NCBI RefSeq assembly: GCF_001029505.1
Contig: NZ_LEKH01000005.1
Coordinates: 124,001-188,000 of the forward strand
Direction: 5' to 3'
Length of the DNA stretch: 64,000 bases
From: Rubrobacter aplysinae
GTDB taxonomy: Bacteria > Actinomycetota > Rubrobacteria > Rubrobacterales > Rubrobacteraceae
A program made the position numbers and the translations under genes. Under the pieces are notes generated by a model. It made no database searches. It was not told the DNA's origin and saw only the letters and a list, made by a program, of their open reading frames with translations. Every line of letters begins with the position of its first letter. The first letter of the stretch is position 1. Positions 33,178 to 41,370 of this stretch are shown here, piece by piece.

Positions 33178-34226
33178 AAGCAGCCAGGCTCTACGCCTAC
33201 GATGAGAAGATAAGCCCGGACAGCCTGAAGGTCGAGGAGGTACCGGAGCCCGAGGCGAAGGGTCCGCTAGACGTGGTGGTGCACATCGGCGGTGCCGGAC
33301 TCTGCCGCACGGACCTGCACGTAATAGAGGGTCAGTGGGCACCCAAGACCGGCATCGAGCTACCCTACATCCTGGGCCATGAGAATGCTGGCTGGGTACA
33401 CGAGGTCGGCTCGGCGGTGACGAGCGTCTCCGTCGGGGATGCCGTGATCGTGCATCCTCTGATCACCTGCGGCCTGTGCCGCCCCTGCCGCGCCGGGGAT
33501 GACATGCACTGCGTAGCACAGGAGTTCCCCGGGATCACCACCGACGGCGGCTTCGCCGAGTTGCTGAAGACCAACGCCCGAGCCGTGGTGAAGCTGCCCG
33601 CCGGCGTGGAACCGGCCGACGTGGCCGCCCACGCCGACGCCGGGCTGACCGCCTACCACGCCGTCAAGAAGGCCCGTATGGAGCTGTTGCCGGGCACGAA
33701 GGCTGTCGTGATCGGGGCCGGAGGCCTCGGGCACATCGGCATCCAGTCGCTAAAGGCGCTGACGCCGGCCGAGATCATAGTCGTGGATCGCTCCGAAGAG
33801 GCTCTGCAGGCGGCAAAGAAGCTCGGCGCGGACCAGACCGTAGTCGCGGACGGCGGGCACGTGGACACGGTCCTGGAGATGACCGACGGCGCGGGCGCGG
33901 ATGCGATCATAGACTTCGTCGGCGAGGGCGGGGCCACGACGGACGGCTTCGCCATGCTAGGGAGGGCCCGCAATCACTACGTTATAGGCTACGGCGAAAA
34001 CATAAACGTCCCGACGATAGACCTGATCTCGACCGAGCGCAGCTTTATCGGGAACCTCGTCGGCACCTACAACGACCTGGCCGAGCTAATGACGCTCCAG
34101 GCCCAGGGCAAGGTCACGCTCCAGACCCACACCTATCAGCTCGACGGCGTATCCGACGCCATAGCCGACCTGGAAGGCGGCCGCATACCAGGAGGCCGCG
34201 GCATCCTGGTCCCGAGCGCGGCGTAG
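33174..34226 (+). CDS. Zn-dependent alcohol dehydrogenase
   Basis: The 350-residue protein overlaps the preceding gene as ATGA. It has the catalytic Zn Cys in GAGLCRTDLHVIEGQW, GHENAGWVHEVGSAV, the structural Zn cluster CGLCRPCRAGDDMHC and the NAD-binding GAGGLGHIGIQSLKALT. It would oxidise the alcohol made by the monooxygenase, for example 2-propanol to acetone. Because the other alcohol dehydrogenase in the island is frameshifted, this intact copy may carry the activity. Confidence 0.93.
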   Translation: MKAARLYAYDEKISPDSLKVEEVPEPEAKGPLDVVVHIGGAGLCRTDLHVIEGQWAPKTGIELPYILGHENAGWVHEVGSAVTSVSVGDAVIVHPLITCGLCRPCRAGDDMHCVAQEFPGITTDGGFAELLKTNARAVVKLPAGVEPADVAAHADAGLTAYHAVKKARMELLPGTKAVVIGAGGLGHIGIQSLKALTPAEIIVVDRSEEALQAAKKLGADQTVVADGGHVDTVLEMTDGAGADAIIDFVGEGGATTDGFAMLGRARNHYVIGYGENINVPTIDLISTERSFIGNLVGTYNDLAELMTLQAQGKVTLQTHTYQLDGVSDAIADLEGGRIPGGRGILVPSAA

Positions 34227-34264
34227 AGGAAGCATGGAAGGCCGGTAGCTACCGCCGGCAACCC

Positions 34265-34290
34265 GGGGAGGCGTACCGTCTCCCCTCTTT
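34265..34290 (+). terminator. Terminator-like hairpin after the alcohol dehydrogenase
   Basis: GGGGAG pairs with CTCCCC over a nine-base loop and is followed by TCTTTCTCC. It lies 38 bases beyond the stop at 34226. The stem is short but GC-rich. Confidence 0.5.
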
Positions 34291-34461
34291 CTCCGTCTCC
34301 ATAGCTCCGGTCTTACCACTGGAGGTGAACTGCTCCCCGCTACTTTCTCCAGGGCGCAGGAGTGTGTAGATTTCCTGCACCGGTGGTAAGGAGCGACTGT
34401 CACGGTCCTTATGTACGATAAGCGGCCGTTCCGAGTACGGCTCGCCCCGAGGAGGTAGCAC

Positions 34462-35430
34462 GTGAAGGTTGGCTACAAGCTGATAGCGGAGGCGTACCCG
34501 CCACAGGAGATGGTACGTCAGGCGGTACGCGCCGAGGAGGCCGGCTTCGACTTCGTCGAGATCAGCGACCACTTCCACCCCTGGTTCGACAGCCAGAACC
34601 ACTCCGGTTTCGTGTGGTCCATGCTGGCCGCGATGGCGATGCGCACCGAGCGCATAGAGCTGGCGACCGGCGTCACCTGTCCCTTTATCCGCTACCACCC
34701 GGCGATAATCGCGCAGGCCGCGGCCACGACGGCGTTGCTGGCGGAGGACCGTTTCACTCTGGGAGTCGGGTCCGGAGAGAGGCTGAACGAGCACGTGGTC
34801 GGGCAGGGCTGGCCCCCGGTAAGCACGCGGCACGAGATGTTCCGGGAGTCGCTCGAGATCATCCGCCTGTTGTGGAGCGGCGGCTACCATTCCTACGAAG
34901 GCAAGCACCTGACGCTCGAAGATGCGCGGGTCTTCGACCTGCCCGATATCCAGCCCCGGATCGCGGTTGCCACCGGCGGCCCCGCCTCGGCCCGGCTGGC
35001 CGCCGAGCTCGGGGACGCCATCTTCGTGACCGAGCCCAGGACCGACATAACGGACGCCTACTCCAGAGCCGGCGGAGACGGACCGCGTTACGCCGAAGTG
35101 CCACTGGCCTGGGCCCCGGATGAGGCCGAGGCCGCCCGCTCCGCCCGGGAGCTTTTCCGTTTCGGGCTTACCGGGTGGAAAGTGCAGGCGGAGCTGCCGA
35201 ACCCGCCCAACTTCGAGGCGGCGACCGCGTTCATAACGGAGGACGACATGCGGGAGGTCTTCGGCTGTGGCCCGGACGCCTCCAAGCATCTGGCGGTGGC
35301 CCAGCAGTTCGTGGACGCGGGCTACGACCACCTCGCCCTGGTAAACGCCGGGCCGGATCCGGACGGGTTCTTCGACTTCTTCGAGAAGGAGCTAGCCGCT
35401 CCGATGAGGGAGCTTACCCCCTCTGTCTGA
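34462..35430 (+). CDS. F420-dependent LLM-class oxidoreductase (G6PDH/secondary alcohol dehydrogenase type)
   Basis: A GTG after GAGGAGGTAGCAC begins a 322-residue luciferase-like TIM barrel. VEISDHFHPWFDSQNHSGFV, LATGVTCPFIRYHPAIIAQA, FTLGVGSGERLNEHVVGQGW and the closing CGPDASKHLAVAQQFVDAGY match the TIGR03557 group, which includes F420-dependent glucose-6-phosphate dehydrogenase and resembles F420-dependent secondary alcohol dehydrogenase of methanogens. Next to a propane monooxygenase, a 2-propanol dehydrogenase function is attractive but unproven. It is separated from the trio upstream by 235 bases that include a hairpin. Confidence 0.88.
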   Translation: MKVGYKLIAEAYPPQEMVRQAVRAEEAGFDFVEISDHFHPWFDSQNHSGFVWSMLAAMAMRTERIELATGVTCPFIRYHPAIIAQAAATTALLAEDRFTLGVGSGERLNEHVVGQGWPPVSTRHEMFRESLEIIRLLWSGGYHSYEGKHLTLEDARVFDLPDIQPRIAVATGGPASARLAAELGDAIFVTEPRTDITDAYSRAGGDGPRYAEVPLAWAPDEAEAARSARELFRFGLTGWKVQAELPNPPNFEAATAFITEDDMREVFGCGPDASKHLAVAQQFVDAGYDHLALVNAGPDPDGFFDFFEKELAAPMRELTPSV

Positions 35431-35469
35431 GACCGGCTGACCTCCCCACCCTCTTGCGAAAACACGGCT

Positions 35470-36084
35470 TCAAACCCTGGTGGTCCGCACGAGCTCGGCG
35501 CGGACCACCAGCCGCTGCCGGTAATCCGGCAGGGTGCAGGTCTGCAGGCTGACTATGTTACGGCCGTCTACCGGCTCCGTGACCGATAGCGCCCCGGGAC
35601 CGACCACCTTCCTTTCGAAGACCCGGTAGAGATAGCGTCGCCCGCCGCCGCGGAGCACGACGTTGTCGCCATCCCGTAAAACGTTGAGGTCCCGGAAGAC
35701 GAGGAAGCTACCCGTGCCGGGATACCCGAGACGGTGACCCGAGATGTACACGTTGGACTCGCGGGCCGAGGGGAGCCCCGTGCCCGCCAGACGTACGGGC
35801 CCCTTCTTGAGCGCGGCTTCGTTACCGGACTGGGCGGTGGCAACCGGCAGGCCGTCTACCCGTTCCATCTCCGGCACCGATAGCCGTAGCGGGCCGGTAC
35901 GGCTATCGCCGGCTCCACCAGGAACGGGAACGCGCAGCTCAAGGACCGTAAACACCGCCCCGGAGACCAGGAGAGCTAGGCCGCAGAGGATGAAGATGCC
36001 GCGCCATCCGGACACAAGCCGGCGGCCTTTCCTCGATCCCACGCTGGTCCAGTGTCCGAATCGTTCGATAAGTCTGGTATTCAC
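35470..36084 (-). CDS. Sortase (class E/D-like)
   Basis: The 204-residue protein has a membrane anchor at about residues 27-47 (WRGIFILCGLALLVSGAVFT). An extracytoplasmic sortase domain carries the catalytic His in VYISGHRLGYPGTGSFLVF and the Cys and Arg in VSLQTCTLPDYRQRLVVRAE, where TC matches the TLxTC motif. It attaches sorting-signal proteins to the cell wall or between pilins. No obvious sorted substrate with an LPxTG-like tail lies next to it. The GTG start has a weak ribosome site, so the first residues are uncertain. Confidence 0.9.
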   Translation of the reverse strand: MNTRLIERFGHWTSVGSRKGRRLVSGWRGIFILCGLALLVSGAVFTVLELRVPVPGGAGDSRTGPLRLSVPEMERVDGLPVATAQSGNEAALKKGPVRLAGTGLPSARESNVYISGHRLGYPGTGSFLVFRDLNVLRDGDNVVLRGGGRRYLYRVFERKVVGPGALSVTEPVDGRNIVSLQTCTLPDYRQRLVVRAELVRTTRV

Positions 36085-36171
36085 GGACCGGATGATAACC
36101 GGGTTGGCCTACTACGAGCGAGCGTGCGGTTCGCGATGTTAATCTCCAGCTCTTTCTCTAACTCTCCCCTT

Positions 36172-36693
36172 CTATGCAATCTCGTGCCGGAGGCGATTTA
36201 TCACAGCCCGCAGCCAGTCCCGATCCGCCCGGTTCAAGGCCAGCAGGTGCTCTATGGCGAGGGGCGGTCCGAGTGATCCGGGATACTCAGGGGCCTTCTC
36301 TAGTTCTGCTATCTGCCGCTCCCTGTCATCGAGCCTCTTTTCGAGGTACCCGGCTACCTCTTCTTTGGGCAGCTCGTCCAAGAACATGAGCCCCACGTCT
36401 CCGCTCATCAGGATACGGTCCGCGCCGGAGAGGTTCTCTCGTAACAGCCCGACGAACGCCTCTCGGCCCTCCGGCGTCACCTCGTAGACCTTGCGCGGCG
36501 GGCGGTTTCCCTGCTGCTCGGTCTCCGAGCGGACGTAACCGCCTCCCTCGAGGCGATCCAGGACGGCATAAGCGGTCGCCTTCTTCATCTGCGTCAGGTT
36601 ACTCAAGTTCTTCTGGATGAACTCGTGGATCTGATAGCCATGCTGCCTCTGCTCCCTTACCAACCCCAGTATCAACAAATGCCGCTCGTCCAT
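36172..36693 (-). CDS. PadR-family transcriptional regulator
   Basis: The ATG at 36693 follows GGAGGCGGA and gives 173 residues. The N-terminal winged helix reads HLLILGLVREQRQHGYQIHE, KKATAYAVLDRLEGGGYVRS and PPRKVYEVTPEGREAFVGLL, typical PadR. The C-terminal helices (EELPK-type, EVAGYLEKRLDDRERQIAEL) are the Vir-like dimerisation part. It is divergent from the MFS transporter with a 163-base gap carrying two palindromes. The arrangement matches PadR repressors of drug exporters. Confidence 0.9.
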   Translation of the reverse strand: MDERHLLILGLVREQRQHGYQIHEFIQKNLSNLTQMKKATAYAVLDRLEGGGYVRSETEQQGNRPPRKVYEVTPEGREAFVGLLRENLSGADRILMSGDVGLMFLDELPKEEVAGYLEKRLDDRERQIAELEKAPEYPGSLGPPLAIEHLLALNRADRDWLRAVINRLRHEIA

Positions 36694-36747
36694 TCCGCCT
36701 CCAACCTCCGATGTTAATAATCTCACCTATTATAGTTATATTTATAC

Positions 36748-36763
36748 TAGTCATGTTTGACTA
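36748..36763. promoter_or_regulatory. Operator-like palindrome 1 in the padR-MFS control region
   Basis: TAGTCATGTTTGACTA is an inverted repeat (TAGTCA-n4-TGACTA) just upstream of padR. It shares TGACTA with the second palindrome 30 bases away. Confidence 0.55.
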
Positions 36764-36792
36764 ATAAGCTCCGCGCGCTATTATGGTCATAG

Positions 36793-36804
36793 CTGACTAG
36801 TCAG
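36793..36804. promoter_or_regulatory. Operator-like palindrome 2 in the padR-MFS control region
   Basis: CTGACTAGTCAG is a perfect 12-base palindrome 53 bases before the transporter start. It is the likely second site for the PadR protein. Confidence 0.55.
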
Positions 36805-36856
36805 AGTTTACTACAAGGGTTGCGGACGTTCTCCGTGGATGAGAGAGGAGGCCTAG

Positions 36857-38229
36857 ATGGCTAACAGAACCAACACTGGCAGGGTGCTCCCGCTGCTGTT
36901 TTTCGGGGTTTTAATGGGGGCTCTGGACATAGCTATCGTCGGGCCGGCGCTCCCGGCTATAGGGCAGTCGTTCGGGGTGAGTGCGAAGGGACTTCAGTGG
37001 GTGTTCACGATCTACGTGCTTTTCAACGTGGTCGGGGTGCCGTTGATGGCGAAGCTGGCGGACAGAATTGGCCGGCGGGCGGTTTACGTCGGGGACGTGC
37101 TTTTGTTCGGTGTGGGGTCCATCGTGGTCGCCTCCGCGCCTTCTTTCTGGGTGCTGCTCGCCGGACGGGCGATGCAGGGCTTCGGGGCCGGGGGATCTTC
37201 CCGGTCGCGACAGCGATCGTCGGGGACGTGTTCCCGGCCGAGAGGCAGGGCCGGGCGCTCGGGCTGCTGGGCTCGGTCTTCGGGATCGCCTTTCTGATAG
37301 GTCCTATTGTCGGAGGAGCGCTCTTGCTGGCGAGCTGGCACTGGCTGTTCATAATCAACGTGCCGATAGCCGCGATCCTGGCGGCGTTCGCGCTCCGGCT
37401 GCTGCGCGACGATGGACCGGAGCAGAAGAGCCCGTTCGACTTCGCCGGTATGGGGGCCTTGGCCGTGCTACTGGGCGCCGTGGCGCTCGGCCTGAGCGAG
37501 ATAGACGCCGACAGCTTCTTCGAGAGCCTCGCCTCCGTAGAGGTCTGGCTGCCGCTGCTCGTGGCTCTGGCGCTCGCCCCGGTCTTCTGGCGCGTCGAGC
37601 GCGGCGCGGGAGACCCCGTCGTGCGCGTGGGGCTGCTCGGCTCGAAGCAGGTCGTCGTCGCCTCCGCCCTGGCCATAGGGGCCGGGCTCGGCGAGGCCGG
37701 GGTGGTGTTCTTCCCCTCGATGGCGCAGTCGGCCTTCGAGGTCTCCCACTCGACCGCGAGCTTCATGCTACTGTCGGTGGTGGTCGCCCTCGGGGTGGGC
37801 TCCCCCGTGGTCGGGACCCTGCTGGACCGGCTCGGTTCGAGGCCCGTGGTCTTCGCGAGCGCGGCGCTTCTAACGGCCGGAATGGCGGGCGCGGGATTCT
37901 TCGCGACGAACCTTACGGGCTACTTCGCCTCCTCCGTGCTGGTCGGTCTCGGGCTCGCCGGCGTGCTCGGCGCTCCCCTGCGCTACATCCTGCTCGGCGA
38001 GGCCGGAACCTCGGAGAAGACTAGCGCCCAGGGGATACTCACCGTCTTTACCAGCACCGGCCAGCTCTCCGGCGGGGCGGTAATAGGCGCGGTCGCGGCC
38101 TCGATCGGAGGCGGGGTCGCGGGCTTTCAGGCCGCGTTCCTGGTGCTTGCGGTGGTGGCCCTGATCCTGACCCTGCTCTCCACGAGGCTCAAGGGCCACA
38201 AAGAAGAGCTCGCGACCACCCAGCACTAG
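36857..38229 (+). pseudogene. MFS multidrug exporter, interrupted by a single-base frameshift
   Basis: The first frame encodes MANRTNTGRVLPLLFFGVLM, ALDIAIVGPALPAIGQSFGV and the A-loop DRIGRRAVYVGDVLLFGVGS up to GRAMQGFGAGG. The continuation IFPVATAIVGDVFPAERQGR and the remaining 10-12 helices (QSAFEVSHSTASFMLLS, SRPVVFASAALLTAGMAGAG) are in another frame. Adding one G to the run at 37190-37194 restores a normal 458-residue, 14-helix-type DHA2-like exporter. A homopolymer error is as likely as a true mutation. Regulation by the divergent PadR gene is expected. Confidence 0.88.
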
Positions 38230-38317
38230 AAGAGGAAAGGAGGAATGGCGAAGAAGTAGCTATACCGCATAGAAGCAAGAGCCGAGAAAGTCCAATCCAC
38301 GAAAGGAAAAGAGCACC

Positions 38318-38689
38318 ATGCTGGGATTCGCCATAGTCACGATCACCATCGCGTTGATTCTCTACACCATCGGAGTGTGGTCGGAGCGCCTGGGAGGACG
38401 CCTTAGGGGGTGGCACCTGATCTTCTTCTACGGCGGGCTCATCTTCGACGCCATCGGCACCAACCGCATGAGCGAGATCGCGGGCGGCTTCGAGCCGAGC
38501 CTGCACGGTTTTACCGGCCTCGTTGCGCTGATCCTCATGTTCGTGCACGCCGTATGGGCGACGGTGACGCTCTGGCGCGGGCATGAGAGCACGCTGGAGG
38601 GCTTCCACCGTTTCAGCGTCATCGTGTGGGTGATCTGGCTGATCCCCTACACTCTCGGGGCGCTCCTCAACACCGGCCTGGTTGGCTAA
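38318..38689 (+). CDS. HsmA-like small membrane protein
   Basis: The 123-residue product has four hydrophobic helices: residues 1-20, 32-48, 64-88 and 97-118. The loop FDAIGTNRMSEIAGGFEPSL and HGFTGLVALILMFVHAVWAT, with conserved His, identify the HsmA family (TIGR03987). The function is unknown. It lies 88 bases after the MFS gene and is closed by a terminator, so it is probably co-expressed with the exporter. Confidence 0.8.
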   Translation: MLGFAIVTITIALILYTIGVWSERLGGRLRGWHLIFFYGGLIFDAIGTNRMSEIAGGFEPSLHGFTGLVALILMFVHAVWATVTLWRGHESTLEGFHRFSVIVWVIWLIPYTLGALLNTGLVG

Positions 38690-38708
38690 ACCCGCAGGCT
38701 GCCTACAT

Positions 38709-38740
38709 GGGCACGGAGCACCGCAGCACGTTCCGTGCCC
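38709..38740 (+). terminator. Terminator after the HsmA-like gene
   Basis: GGGCACGGA pairs with TCCGTGCCC across a 14-base loop, 20 bases beyond the stop at 38689. No U-run follows. Confidence 0.65.
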
Positions 38741-39025
38741 TCATAGAACGAGCCAGCTTTGAATTTACCCGCAGTATCCAGAGTCGGAGAAATCCTCCCG
38801 CAAAGGTGCGCAGTCCACCCCGATTTTAGCGATGCTCGCCGCGGGACTCGAGGGCCAGAGCGAGGCTCCGGGCGGCGCTGATTCGCTACCGCCGGACTCG
38901 GAGTCAGCCCGGGCTCAGAACTCGGTCGCTGCGTACTTCGATATGAGGCGGCGCGAGCTTAACGAGCTTAACGTCGTGAACCACGCTAGCCCGTAACACG
39001 CCGGACTGTGCGGGTTCTGGTAAAG
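38741..39025. other. Intergenic stretch with one doubtful short frame
   Basis: Apart from the terminator nothing firm is seen here. A plus-strand ATG at 38832 opens 54 residues to a TAA at 38996, acidic and Ser-rich and ending RRRELNELNVVNHASP, but it has no ribosome site and no family resemblance. It could be a gene remnant. Confidence 0.3.
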
Positions 39026-40000
39026 CTAGTCCGCGAGGCCTGGAATCCCCCGGACGCCGGTGGAGGATCTTACGGCGTCCAGTATCGCTGCCTGCATCGC
39101 CCATGCGGCCCAGGCTCCGACCACGTCCGTCGCGGCCTCGCGTCCGCTCTCACAGGCGACAGAGGCGGTGAAGACGGCGTCCCCGTCAACGCTGGTGTGG
39201 ACCGGCCACACGGCGCGGGCGAGCCCGTCGTGGGCCATGCGGGCGACCTTGGTGGTATCGGTCTTGTCCAGCCGGGCGTCGGTGACGATTATGCCGAGCG
39301 TCGTGTTCTCGCCCCGGCTCCCGCCCGGCGCGGCCCTTTCCAGCAGAGACACCGTGTCGCCGGGCGTACCGTCTTTCAGTCGCGGCCCGGCTATTATCCC
39401 ATCGGAGTCCCGCACGTCTCCGAAGGCGTTGACGACGGCGAGGGCGGCGACGGTCGCTCCGCCTTCCAGTACGGCGGAAGCCTCGCCGACGCCGCCCTTC
39501 ATGGCCCGCTCAAGGCCCAGGACCTTGCCGACGGTCGCCCCGGTACCCACCCCGACGCTGCCGCGATCCAGCTTTTCGCTACGGGCCGATAGGGCGGCCT
39601 CGTAGCCCATTGCCGCATCCGGCCTCGCGGCGGCAGAGCCGACCATGAGGTCGAAGATCACGGCGGCCGACACGAGCGGTATGCGGGCGACGCCGAGATC
39701 CAGGCCCCGCCCCTGCTGCTCCAGCAGGCGCGTTACCCCGTCGGCGGCTGCGAGGCCGAAGGCGCTGCCGCCTGTCAGGAGGAGCGCGTGGGTGTCACGG
39801 ACGCTGGCGGTCGGGGCCAGGCGGTCGGTCTCCCGGGTGCCGGGCGCAGAGCCCCGCACGTCCACCCCGACCACAGCGGGGGCGTCGAACAGGACCGCGG
39901 TGCAGCCGGTCAGGCCCTCCCGGTCATCGGCGTGACCGGCCCGGACGCCGGGGACGTCGCAGATACCGTCGAGCGGGCCCCGGCGTGGCTTTGCGGCCAC
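39026..40000 (-). CDS. P1/S58-family peptidase (DmpA-like aminopeptidase)
   Basis: The 324-residue protein begins PLDGICDVPGVRAGHADDRE, has VVGVDVRGSAPGTRETDRL and ALLLTGGSAFGLAAADGVTR, and carries the self-cleavage and nucleophile region near RGENTTLGIIVTDA, where the Thr after Asn would become the N-terminal nucleophile of the mature beta chain. The family (S58) includes beta-peptidyl and D-Ala aminopeptidases. It ends three bases from the next gene's stop region on the same strand and follows holB directly. Confidence 0.9.
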   Translation of the reverse strand: MAAKPRRGPLDGICDVPGVRAGHADDREGLTGCTAVLFDAPAVVGVDVRGSAPGTRETDRLAPTASVRDTHALLLTGGSAFGLAAADGVTRLLEQQGRGLDLGVARIPLVSAAVIFDLMVGSAAARPDAAMGYEAALSARSEKLDRGSVGVGTGATVGKVLGLERAMKGGVGEASAVLEGGATVAALAVVNAFGDVRDSDGIIAGPRLKDGTPGDTVSLLERAAPGGSRGENTTLGIIVTDARLDKTDTTKVARMAHDGLARAVWPVHTSVDGDAVFTASVACESGREAATDVVGAWAAWAMQAAILDAVRSSTGVRGIPGLAD

Positions 40001-40002
40001 GA

Positions 40003-41136
40003 CTATCCTCTCTCCACGTGTCGAGGCCCGAGTATGCGGCGTCTGGCCCGCGAGAGGGCCTCTCCAAGCACGGCTTCCGGCGAGACGTTGTACGTTAGCG
40101 CGGCCTTCTCGTCCGTGGCCTCGGAGGCCGCCCCGGCCCAGTCGGCGCCCGGATACCGGCTGGCGAGTTCTCCAAGCTCGTCCGAGCGGTCAGTGTTCGC
40201 TGCGATCTCCGGGGCTCCGGCCGAGATCACGGCCGCGTCCCGGTACAGGAGGGCGAGGAGATCCAGCGCCTCCCTCACGGCCCCGTCCCGGGCGGCGCGT
40301 CCGGCGCGCTTGGCGGCGTCTTTGGCTCGGCGGTCGGGCTCCTCTGTCTCTCCGAGGTACGCGGACCCCCGCCTCTCCCCGACGGCCTCGGCCCGCTCCA
40401 CGATCCGTGACGCGCCCTCGTGGCGGCTCTCGAAGTCTGCGCCGAAGTCTAGCCCGGCCCCGATCACGGCCTCTCTGAGATCCCGCAGCCCGTCCCCGGA
40501 GCCGTAGCGCAACGCGAGCCCGACGCTCCCTCGTCCGAGCGAGGCGGCGAGCCGGGCGTCGGCGTCCGGCACCCCGCGGCTGGAGAGAAAACCCGCAAGC
40601 TCTTCCTCCGGTACCGGATTGAAGCGTACGGGCCGGGAGCGAGAGACGACGGTCGGCAGGACGCCCTCCAGGGAGGCCGCCACGAGCACGAACACCGTCC
40701 CGGCCTCGGGCGACTCCAGAGTCTTCAAGAGGGCGTTGGCGGCCTGCACGTTCAGGGTGTCGGCCCGCAGTATGAACACGCGGCGTGCCCCCTCGAAGGG
40801 CCGCCCGGAGGCGAGCCTCACGACCTCCCTCACCTGGCCGATGGTGGTGAACGCGCCGTCCGGCTCCACCTCGTACAGGTCGGGGTGCAGGCCCCGCCGC
40901 GCGCGATCTTCGGCTTGCTCGTCTCCGCCCGCCACGAGCGCAGCCCCGAAGAGCCGGGCGACGGTCTGCTTTCCTACACCGGGTGGGCCGTGGAACAGGT
41001 AGGCGTGCGAGGGGCCGGAGGCGAGATCACGCTCCAGCGAGCCCAGGGCTCCGGTGTTGCCCAGAATTCCGGTGAAGATCTGGCCTGTCGTATCTGCCAC
41101 GTCTACCGTATCTAACGTATCCGCCATGTTCTCCAT
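40003..41136 (-). CDS. holB: DNA polymerase III delta prime subunit
   Basis: About 377 residues from an ATG at 41136 (a TTG at 41151 and an ATG at 41127 are alternatives). The clamp-loader AAA+ domain has AYLFHGPPGVGKQTVARLFG (Walker A), RRVFILRADTLNVQAANALL and KTLESPEAGTVFVLVAASLE (sensor region), then VVSRSRPVRFNPVPEEELAG. It is part of the complex that loads the sliding clamp. Its place after tmk and topA is the usual actinobacterial arrangement. Confidence 0.9.
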   Translation of the reverse strand: MENMADTLDTVDVADTTGQIFTGILGNTGALGSLERDLASGPSHAYLFHGPPGVGKQTVARLFGAALVAGGDEQAEDRARRGLHPDLYEVEPDGAFTTIGQVREVVRLASGRPFEGARRVFILRADTLNVQAANALLKTLESPEAGTVFVLVAASLEGVLPTVVSRSRPVRFNPVPEEELAGFLSSRGVPDADARLAASLGRGSVGLALRYGSGDGLRDLREAVIGAGLDFGADFESRHEGASRIVERAEAVGERRGSAYLGETEEPDRRAKDAAKRAGRAARDGAVREALDLLALLYRDAAVISAGAPEIAANTDRSDELGELASRYPGADWAGAASEATDEKAALTYNVSPEAVLGEALSRARRRILGPRHVERG

Positions 41137-41173
41137 CCGGGTCTTATCCAAGGTTACCTGCGGTTATCTGCGG

Positions 41174-41347
41174 TTATCTGCGTCGGACGAGTGTAACGAG
41201 GGCCGCGCCCAGGGCGACGCCGAGCCCGAGACCGATGCCGATCCCGAGCGCGGTGCTCTCCAGGGTAGCTCCCATCAGCACCCCGAGACCGGACCCCGCC
41301 AGGACTCCCGCCCCCACGCCGGCTCCCTCGCGCTTCTTGCGGTCCAT
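41174..41347 (-). CDS. 57-residue glycine-rich membrane peptide between tmk and holB
   Basis: An ATG at 41347, four bases after GGGGAGG, opens MDRKKREGAGVGAGVLAG, continuing into glycine-patterned hydrophobic stretches (GLGVLMGATLE, ALGIGIGLGLGVALGAAL) and ending VTLVRRR. Two glycine-zipper-like helices with basic ends are likely. It is not part of any family I know. The ribosome site and its position within the tmk-holB message support it. Confidence 0.55.
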   Translation of the reverse strand: MDRKKREGAGVGAGVLAGSGLGVLMGATLESTALGIGIGLGLGVALGAALVTLVRRR

Positions 41348-41370
41348 TCCGCCTCCCCTACCCTTCGCGG

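Noticed and set aside
34249-35331. A 360-residue minus-strand frame opposite the F420 oxidoreductase
   Set aside because: Antisense shadow; the plus strand carries the conserved LLM motifs and a strong ribosome site.
38832-38996. A 54-residue plus-strand frame after the HsmA terminator
   Set aside because: No ribosome site and no recognisable pattern; possibly a remnant.
41158-41182. Tandem TTATCTGCGG repeats between holB and the small membrane gene
   Set aside because: Only two to three copies; they overlap the stop of the small gene and form no clear structure.
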